Assembly: GCA_015523055.1 (NCBI GenBank)
Contig: WALD01000092.1
Coordinates: forward strand, 1-9,460
Length of the DNA stretch: 9,460 bases
Origin: Candidatus Altarchaeota archaeon
GTDB taxonomy: Archaea > Altiarchaeota > Altiarchaeia > IMC4 > QMZM01
Reading direction: 5' to 3'
Under the pieces are notes generated by a model that searched no databases, had not been told where the DNA came from, and saw nothing but the letters and a program-made list of their open reading frames with translations. Positions 5,179 to 9,460 of this stretch are shown here, piece by piece (position 1 is the first letter of the stretch; each line of letters opens with the position of its first letter). The translations under genes were made by a program, and so were the position numbers.

Positions 5179-5990
5179 CATTCTATCATTCTTATCTTAC
5201 CCACAATCTCATTAAATGCCCTTGAGGATTCCGAATCGGGATTTTTTATGATAAAGGGTGTCCCTGAATCGCTGTTTTTCACTATCTTTGGGTCAATTGG
5301 AATTCTCCCCAGGAAGGTTACCCCCATTTCTCTGGCTGCCTTTTCTCCACCCCCGGAGCCGAAGATATTGATATCCCTCCCGCAGTGTGGGCATTTCATG
5401 CCGGACATGTTTTCTATTATGCCAATAACAGGTACCTTAAGCACCTTTGAGAAATTCACTGACCTTCTGGAATCCATCAAAGCAACATCCTGCGGGGTTG
5501 TGACAATTATGCTACCATTTACATTCGTGATGAGCTGTGCTATGCTCAGGGGCTCGTCTCCTGTCCCGGGAGGCAGATCAATTATGAGATAATCCAGATC
5601 CCCCCACTCCACCTCAGATAGGAACTGCTGGATTGCCTTCATCTTGAGAGGACCGCGCCACACAACGGGAGCATCTTTCTCAAGCAGGAAGGCCATAGAC
5701 ATGACCCTTATCTCTCTCATTCCCAGAGAGTAGCTTACGGGTTTTATGCCCTCCCCCTTTGACTGAATTTTACCGCCTTCCAGATTCAGCATCTTTGGAA
5801 CATTGGGCCCATGAATGTCGGCATCAAGCAAACCAACACCCATACCCTTCATCCCGAGGGCGAACGCAAGATTAACGGCAACTGTGGTTTTCCCAACACC
5901 GCCCTTACCGCTCATTACCATTATCTTATGCTTTACGCTCTTCATCCTTTCTTCTATATCTGCCTTGGCCTTATCAATACCCTTATTCAT
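5178..5990 (-). CDS. Mrp/NBP35-family Fe-S carrier P-loop ATPase
   Basis: A 270-residue ATPase of the Mrp/ApbC/NBP35 family, which binds a bridging 4Fe-4S cluster as a dimer and passes it to target proteins. The deviant Walker A SGKGGVGKTT is at 27-36, the switch DADIHGPNVP is at 57-66, IDLPPGTGD is at 137-145 and the cluster-binding CPHC is at 200-203. Length and motifs are complete. The start at ATG 5990 overlaps the LarA end by 8 bases and follows a strong SD (GGGAGGAG). No N-terminal ferredoxin or DUF59 domain is present. Grouping with NifX-like and DUF5320 genes points to cofactor assembly or delivery, with the client unknown. Confidence 0.94.
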   Translation of the reverse strand: MNKGIDKAKADIEERMKSVKHKIMVMSGKGGVGKTTVAVNLAFALGMKGMGVGLLDADIHGPNVPKMLNLEGGKIQSKGEGIKPVSYSLGMREIRVMSMAFLLEKDAPVVWRGPLKMKAIQQFLSEVEWGDLDYLIIDLPPGTGDEPLSIAQLITNVNGSIIVTTPQDVALMDSRRSVNFSKVLKVPVIGIIENMSGMKCPHCGRDINIFGSGGGEKAAREMGVTFLGRIPIDPKIVKNSDSGTPFIIKNPDSESSRAFNEIVGKIRMIE

Positions 5991-7260
5991 CTTGCTCCTC
6001 CCTGCTCAAGGTGGTGAGGCCGTCCGGTATTACGATTACCTTCGCATCCCTACCCATTATATCAAATGCTTTCGCCAGGGCATCGTCCGGGCTCCTGCCA
6101 TAATCCAGTCTGTAGATCTTCTCAACCTCATCCCGTGGCATATCAGTAACGACAATTATACTGGCCTTCTCCATAGCCTTGAGCTGGTAGTAAGCCTTAT
6201 GCCCCCCAATGGTAAACTTTTTTTTCAGTTCCTCTTCCATCTCCTCCTTTGTACCAAATCTCCTCATCCAGTCCTCGTAGTTCTGGGCCCCAACTCCGTT
6301 GCCCACTCCCTCTCTGCATTCGGCAACAAGAATTATGACCCCTTTTTCTTTTATGACGCTCAGAGCAAGGTGGATAGCTTTGTAAGCCTGATAGAGATCA
6401 ATATCATGGGGGGCTCCGTTTGCCGCCGTAATGACAATATCCGCCTTTTCCCCGGCTGTGACCCTGTATACCCTATTGATGAGATCTGCACCCCTTCTCA
6501 GGACATCGTCAAACTGACCGGCAAATGCCCCTATTATCTTCCCTCCTGTCTGCACTATGTTTATTGTAAAATCCACATTAGCCATCTCCGCAGCTTCAGT
6601 CATGCTCTCGTGCATCGGGTTGCCGCTAAGTTTACCTGGTCTGGAATCCGGATGAAAAAAGTTTTTCTGGTAGTTGCTCTGGATCGTCTCATATTTGGAA
6701 ACTCCGGGGAGGACTGACTTTCTCCCACCGCCGTAGCCTGCAAAATAGTGTATCTCAACATCGCCAGTCAGTATCCTCAGGTCGGCGTCGTGGAATGCCT
6801 TCTTTATCAATATCTCAGTTCCGTTGGATGTCTTGCCTATGCTGACGAAGTCGTCAGCCCAGCAATCGTTGCTTATGTGCTTTATTCTTGAGGAGATACC
6901 CTCACCGAGAAGCCTCTTCGCCTCCTCGTTGGATACGGTACGATGGCTTCCCGTAGCGAAGATTATTGTTATGTCATCATCCCTTATTCCCGCTGCATAG
7001 AGTTCATCAAGCAACGGAGGAAGAATCTTGTCTGTGGGACAGGGCCTGGTGTGGTCATCAACCGCTATTGCAACTCTGTCCCCCTCCTTGGCGATTTCAC
7101 GAAGCCTACCGGTCCCTATCGGGTTCTCAAGTGCCTCCCGGATAATTGTCTCGGCATCCTTGTTAATACTGAATTCCATCGGCTTTAGAATCTCCAGCAG
7201 ATTTTCATCTGGTACATTAACCATTAATTCCCTTTCACCGTAGGGTAGCTTTATTTCCAT
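5983..7260 (-). CDS. larA: LarA-family (DUF2088) nickel-pincer racemase-like protein
   Basis: A 425-residue protein, the normal LarA length. LarA enzymes use a nickel-pincer nucleotide to racemise or epimerise 2-hydroxy acids; many paralogues have other or unknown substrates. Visible motifs are DDHTRPCP at 68-75, TGSHR at 103-107 (catalytic His), EIHYFAGYGGGRKSVLPG at 169-186 (second catalytic His 171 and pincer-attached Lys 181), and GNPMHE at 213-218. The spacing of H106, H171 and K181 fits lactate racemase. The position I would align with its nickel-binding His200 appears to be Tyr197, though His203 is close. larB, larC and larE are not in the window. It starts inside the DUF134 end (26-base overlap). 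Confidence 0.87.
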   Translation of the reverse strand: MEIKLPYGERELMVNVPDENLLEILKPMEFSINKDAETIIREALENPIGTGRLREIAKEGDRVAIAVDDHTRPCPTDKILPPLLDELYAAGIRDDDITIIFATGSHRTVSNEEAKRLLGEGISSRIKHISNDCWADDFVSIGKTSNGTEILIKKAFHDADLRILTGDVEIHYFAGYGGGRKSVLPGVSKYETIQSNYQKNFFHPDSRPGKLSGNPMHESMTEAAEMANVDFTINIVQTGGKIIGAFAGQFDDVLRRGADLINRVYRVTAGEKADIVITAANGAPHDIDLYQAYKAIHLALSVIKEKGVIILVAECREGVGNGVGAQNYEDWMRRFGTKEEMEEELKKKFTIGGHKAYYQLKAMEKASIIVVTDMPRDEVEKIYRLDYGRSPDDALAKAFDIMGRDAKVIVIPDGLTTLSREEQDE

Positions 7261-7633
7261 TTTGAGCGTTAATTATCTGGGGGGTAATCTTAAACCCTGA
7301 CAGGCTGAGGCTGTCTTCCCCTTTCACGACTCCCAATCCCCCAACTATCTTGTAGTCGCCACCCTCTATCCTTATGAGCTTGCAGTTTACAAGGGCATCA
7401 GAGATTTTTCCCCTTGCAGAATTCAGAACCCTGTTAAAGGTGGGCTGTGAGATTCCCATACTCTTTGCTGCCTCCTCCTGATCCATTCTCCTGAGGTCCT
7501 TCAGCCTTACGGCTTCAAACTCGTCCAGTGTCAGAATGGACTCCTTGAGCTCAAATATTCTTCTTCCGACAGGCTTGAATAAACATACATCAGGCTCAAA
7601 TCCGACCCTCCTACACCTTCTTGGGCGTGGCAT
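7235..7633 (-). CDS. DUF134 helix-turn-helix DNA-binding protein
   Basis: A 132-residue protein of PF02001. The start MPRPRRCRRVGFEPD, LTLDEFEAVRLKDLRRMDQEEAA and SMGISQPTFNRVLNSARGKISDALV are the family core, the last containing a sigma-like HTH (about 50-75). The N-terminal Cys7 and Cys17 are conserved-looking and could bind metal. C-terminal residues 100-132 are a less conserved extension that overlaps larA. DUF134 proteins are predicted regulators usually found with NifX-like and Mrp genes. An inverted repeat ends 2 bases before its ATG, which suggests autoregulation. The mRNA may be leaderless, with TATA (TTTTATTTTATG) about 20-30 bases upstream. Confidence 0.92.
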   Translation of the reverse strand: MPRPRRCRRVGFEPDVCLFKPVGRRIFELKESILTLDEFEAVRLKDLRRMDQEEAAKSMGISQPTFNRVLNSARGKISDALVNCKLIRIEGGDYKIVGGLGVVKGEDSLSLSGFKITPQIINAQNGNKATLR

Positions 7634-7634
7634 G

Positions 7635-7654
7635 TTATGAATATAAATTCATAA
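7635..7654. promoter_or_regulatory. Inverted-repeat operator of the DUF134-larA-mrp operon
   Basis: TTATGAATATAAATTCATAA has two perfect 8-base arms (TTATGAAT and ATTCATAA) around a 4-base centre. It spans 2-21 bases before the DUF134 ATG and overlaps the predicted transcription start and TATA region. It matches 18 of 20 bases with the element at 5136-5155. Binding here should block transcription, so a repressor, perhaps DUF134 itself, is inferred. Confidence 0.6.
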
Positions 7655-7790
7655 AATAAAAGCTATTCTTTCTGAAATTCTAAAGGACTCAGTCACTGCA
7701 AGGATTGAATTCTTCTACATTGGGAATTCCACCCAGGTTACGAATTCTGCTTTTTAAACCATAAATCAGAATATCTACCTGAGAATTCAT

Positions 7791-7925
7791 ATGATTGTTC
7801 TTTCTGAGATTTTGGGTGTCTTTAAGATTCTTGCGGGGGAAGATAATGCCGGGGATATTAAGGTTCTTGGTAACAATAATATCCCAGATAACAGGGATCT
7901 CTGCAGATTGGATTTAGGATATTAA
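7791..7925 (+). CDS. Doubtful 44-residue ORF upstream of the DtxR gene
   Basis: An ATG at 7791 opens 44 codons beginning MIVLSEILGVFKILAGED and ending CRLDLGY. A TATA-like TTTTTAAA lies 33-40 bases upstream, but no clear SD is present. KILAGED and KVLGNN, with their DNA, look like a degenerate internal duplication. No family is recognised. It could be a leader peptide or chance open frame. Confidence 0.22.
   Translation: MIVLSEILGVFKILAGEDNAGDIKVLGNNNIPDNRDLCRLDLGY
7914..7925. promoter_or_regulatory. Possible DtxR half-site/TATA before the DtxR gene
   Basis: TTAGGATATTAA shares TTAGGATA with one arm of the dyad at 8413-8428 and ends 28 bases before the DtxR ATG at 7954, where a TATA box for a leaderless mRNA would lie. 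Autoregulation is common in this family, but this single, imperfect site is weak evidence. Confidence 0.3.
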
Positions 7926-7953
7926 AGCCGCCGGTCTGGGCTTAAATAATAAA

Positions 7954-8406
7954 ATGGACCTAACACAAACCGAGGAGGACTATCTGGAAGCAATTTACTC
8001 TATAATAAAGGAGAAGGGTTATGTCCGGGTGAAGGACATAGCAGAAGAGCTGGGGGTAAGGCCGCCGTCTGTGTCAGAAATGTTAGCGAAACTAAGAGAT
8101 AAAGAACTGGTAAAGTATGAAAAATATTCAGGAACAACACTTACAAAAAGGGGTGAGAAGATAGGTAGATCCATAAAGACAAGACACAACACTCTTAAGA
8201 GATTATTACAGATAATCCTGGTCCCTGAGGATATTGCAGAGAAAAATGCCTGTGATATGGAGCATCATCTGGACCCAAAAACAATAGAACAGCTGACAAA
8301 ATTTGTCCAGTTTGTTGAAAGAGCACCTCCGAATCCAAAATGGTTGGAACACTTTGAGATCTACTGTAAAACGGGGGATGTGCCGGAATGTGATCGTAAA
8401 GGTTAG
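7954..8406 (+). CDS. DtxR/MntR-family metal-dependent repressor
   Basis: A 150-residue regulator. Residues 1-70 form the winged HTH (TEEDYLEAIYSIIKEKGYVRVKDIAEELGV, then PPSVSEMLAKLRDKELVKYEKY). The dimerisation and metal domain follows, ending at CKTGDVPEC; the C-terminal SH3-like domain of long DtxR proteins is absent, giving MntR-like length. Likely metal ligands are D9, E12, H78, C100, E103 and H104. D9 matches MntR Asp8, while C100 takes the place of MntR Glu99 and recalls DtxR Cys102. The feoA genes downstream argue for Fe(II) sensing. No strong SD is seen; leaderless expression is possible. FeoA follows after 78 bases with its own likely operator. Confidence 0.92.
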   Translation: MDLTQTEEDYLEAIYSIIKEKGYVRVKDIAEELGVRPPSVSEMLAKLRDKELVKYEKYSGTTLTKRGEKIGRSIKTRHNTLKRLLQIILVPEDIAEKNACDMEHHLDPKTIEQLTKFVQFVERAPPNPKWLEHFEIYCKTGDVPECDRKG

Positions 8407-8412
8407 AATTTC

Positions 8413-8428
8413 ATTAGATTATCCTAAT
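8413..8428. promoter_or_regulatory. Candidate DtxR-type operator before feoA
   Basis: ATTAGATTATCCTAAT is an imperfect dyad (ATTAG/CTAAT arms) in the TTAG...CTAA style of DtxR/IdeR-family sites, between the regulator gene and feoA and next to the TATA-like CTAATATTTTT. A T-rich stretch follows, so a weak terminator for the regulator gene is the alternative. Confidence 0.4.
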
Positions 8429-8484
8429 ATTTTTGGGTATTCCCATTTATTGACCTAACTGCAAGAGGTATAATAATATAGAAA

Positions 8485-8718
8485 ATGCCGGATGAAATTC
8501 CACTAAATAAACTGAAACCAAAACAGAGAGGGATTATTATAAGAATAAAGGGTTCGGGGGCATTACATAGAAGATTACTGGATATGGGCCTTATAAAGGA
8601 TTCAGATATAGAGATTGAAAGGGTCGCACCTCTTGGCGACCCAATAGATGTGAGGGTAAAGGGTTATCATCTTTCCTTAAGAAAAGAGGAGGCATCAGGC
8701 ATTATAGTCAGGGTATAA
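8485..8718 (+). CDS. feoA: FeoA-family protein (ferrous iron transport), first copy
   Basis: A 77-residue SH3-like FeoA domain with the classic core RRLLDMGLIKDSDIEIERVAPLGDPIDVRVKGYHLSLRKEEASGI. FeoA is a small cytoplasmic partner of the FeoB Fe(II) permease. The start at 8485 gives the usual length; AGAGGT lies about 15 bases upstream, longer than normal SD spacing. A DtxR-type dyad lies upstream, consistent with iron-dependent repression. The second feoA begins 5 bases downstream, so the two are co-transcribed. FeoB is not seen before the window ends. Confidence 0.95.
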   Translation: MPDEIPLNKLKPKQRGIIIRIKGSGALHRRLLDMGLIKDSDIEIERVAPLGDPIDVRVKGYHLSLRKEEASGIIVRV

Positions 8719-8723
8719 CCAAA

Positions 8724-9029
8724 ATGTTCAGGAACAGGTCAAGAATTGGACCAGTAGCTGGCCCATTACCGATGGTTCAGAGACCGAATGGGGGAACGAG
8801 GGCTGTATCCCTGGCCACAGTTAAAAGCGGGGGGAGGGTAAGGATTAGCTCTATATCGGGTAGGAGGGGTTTGAGACAAAGGTTATATGACCTGGGCCTG
8901 TACGAGGGCGCAACAATGAATATACTAAAAAATGATATTTCAGGGCCAATAATATTGAGGGTTCTTGATTCAAGAATCGTAGTTGGCAGGAAACAGGCGC
9001 ATAGAATCATGGTTGATATCGTTGAATGA
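8724..9029 (+). CDS. feoA: FeoA-family protein, second copy with N-terminal extension
   Basis: A 101-residue protein whose residues about 26-101 form a FeoA domain (VSLATVKSGGRVRISSI, LRQRLYDLGLYEGATMNIL, GPIILRVLDSRIVVGRKQAHRIMV). It lacks the VAPLGDP and YHLSLRKEEA details of the first copy, so the two are old paralogues rather than a recent duplication. Residues 1-25 are a basic, Pro/Gly-rich extension (MFRNRSRIGPVAGPLP) not part of the domain. The start follows GGGT ten bases before the ATG, which lies 5 bases after the first feoA. Paired feoA genes before feoB are common in archaea. Confidence 0.9.
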   Translation: MFRNRSRIGPVAGPLPMVQRPNGGTRAVSLATVKSGGRVRISSISGRRGLRQRLYDLGLYEGATMNILKNDISGPIILRVLDSRIVVGRKQAHRIMVDIVE

Positions 9030-9175
9030 GTAGAATTCAGACGAGGGTAGAATTCGGGTATGAGTAGGATTTATTTATAGGGGGAATTGAGTGAGGGCAG
9101 TAATCAGGTGTTGCGAATGATGCCCTCCGGGGTAAACCAACCCCCCTCAGGATAAGATAGGCACAGATAATAAAA

Positions 9176-9460
9176 ATGGATGAGATTCTGACTGTAGTTT
9201 TTCTAATCTTCGCGGGACAGACCCCGGGTTCTTTAGTTGGATTAATAAAAAAACCCAGGAGGATTGCACTATATGATATAGGGGATTGCAGCTCAGGATG
9301 TGCCAGAGAATATTGTGACGATAGTTCCCTTGTATGCTCTAACGAGGAAAAAGATGAAGTCTTTTGTCATAGTAACCATAATAATTTTTTTTGAATTACT
9401 AGGATTTATTTTTGGTTATTATCTTTTAAAAGGGATACCCTCATATTTGATTGGAATGCT
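9176..9460 (+). pseudogene. Membrane protein start, frame broken at a G run, cut by the window end
   Basis: From ATG 9176 the frame gives MDEILTVVFLIFAGQTPGSL, a membrane segment, then KKPRRIALYDIG. In that frame it continues as a Cys/Asn-rich, unlikely-looking stretch and stops at 9392-9394. Dropping one G from GGGG at 9281-9284 joins it to the third frame: IAAQDVPENIVTIVPLYALT, a basic RKKMKS turn, a second strong membrane segment (FVIVTIIIFFELLGFIFGYY) and LLKGIPSY, open to the window end. The joined reading is a coherent two-helix membrane protein, so a frameshift, either real or an assembly error, is likely. An internal start at ATG 9354, with GAGG upstream, is the other option. I cannot name the family. 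It follows feoA-feoA but is not FeoB. Confidence 0.5.

Larger units (their letters stand above)
7655..7953. other. Divergent intergenic region between DUF134 and DtxR genes
   Basis: With the operator, this is a 320-base gap between divergent genes. It contains the DUF134 TATA region, four GAATTC words within 82 bases (7707, 7724, 7742, 7783), and a TATA-like TTTTTAAA at 7751-7758. A 16-base direct repeat is at 7666-7681 and 7798-7813 (14 of 16 alike). A doubtful 44-codon ORF and a TTAGGATA half-site before the DtxR gene complete it. No tRNA or structured RNA was recognised. Confidence 0.6.

Noticed and set aside
5815..6717. 300-codon open frame on the plus strand
   Set aside because: Antisense to larA and mrp, both of which have full family motifs; the translation is a Leu/Pro/Ser-rich shadow.
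9030..9175. Possible RNA or terminator in the gap after the second feoA (GGGGT...ACCCC at about 9132-9147)
   Set aside because: Only a 5-bp stem with no T run and no recognised RNA fold; the gap also has GTAGAATTC repeated, but no gene was found.

Overview
The window looks archaeal, most likely from an anaerobic euryarchaeon of the methanogen or methane/alkane-oxidiser type. The grounds are TATA boxes 20-35 bases before starts, GGTGAT-type Shine-Dalgarno (SD) sites, possible leaderless starts, and gene families typical of such organisms: DUF134, DUF5320, NifX/DIM proteins, an Mrp/NBP35 ATPase, an MTH1187-type protein and FeoA pairs. The exact lineage cannot be read from this sequence. No rRNA, tRNA, CRISPR array or insertion sequence was seen.

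Block A (minus strand, about 1-350) is a two-gene edge fragment. It holds a 52-aa zinc-ribbon protein and a DUF5320-like small protein that appears frameshifted. Block B (minus, 388-2457) is a compact operon led by a J-domain protein. It is followed by an MTH1187-type thiamine-binding protein, a COG1237 metallo-beta-lactamase-fold protein, a small four-cysteine protein started at TTG, and a family 4 Fe-S uracil-DNA glycosylase.

Block C (minus, 2498-5155) is a tightly coupled operon: DUF5320 protein, two NifX-like proteins, a SAM methyltransferase, a 30-aa mini-ORF overlapping both neighbours by ATGA, a CPHC thioredoxin and a CoA-binding protein. Block D (minus, 5178-7654) reads DUF134 regulator, LarA-family protein, Mrp/NBP35 Fe-S carrier ATPase, and ends in a terminator-like hairpin.

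Block E (plus, 7791-9460) is an iron-uptake-type region: a DtxR/MntR-family repressor, two different FeoA proteins and the start of an unnamed membrane protein whose reading frame seems broken at a G run.

The most interesting signal is a 20-base inverted repeat placed at the promoters of blocks A, C and D. Related to TTATGAATATATATTCATAA, it links the zinc-ribbon/DUF5320 pair, the DUF5320-NifX operon and the DUF134 regulator into one candidate regulon, with DUF134 the natural candidate for the binding protein. Other notable signals are the double-ATGA mini-ORF, a perfect 48-base in-frame tandem repeat in a NifX-like gene, a two-copy direct repeat before the J-domain operon, and 23 copies of GAATTC where about 2-3 would be expected by chance.
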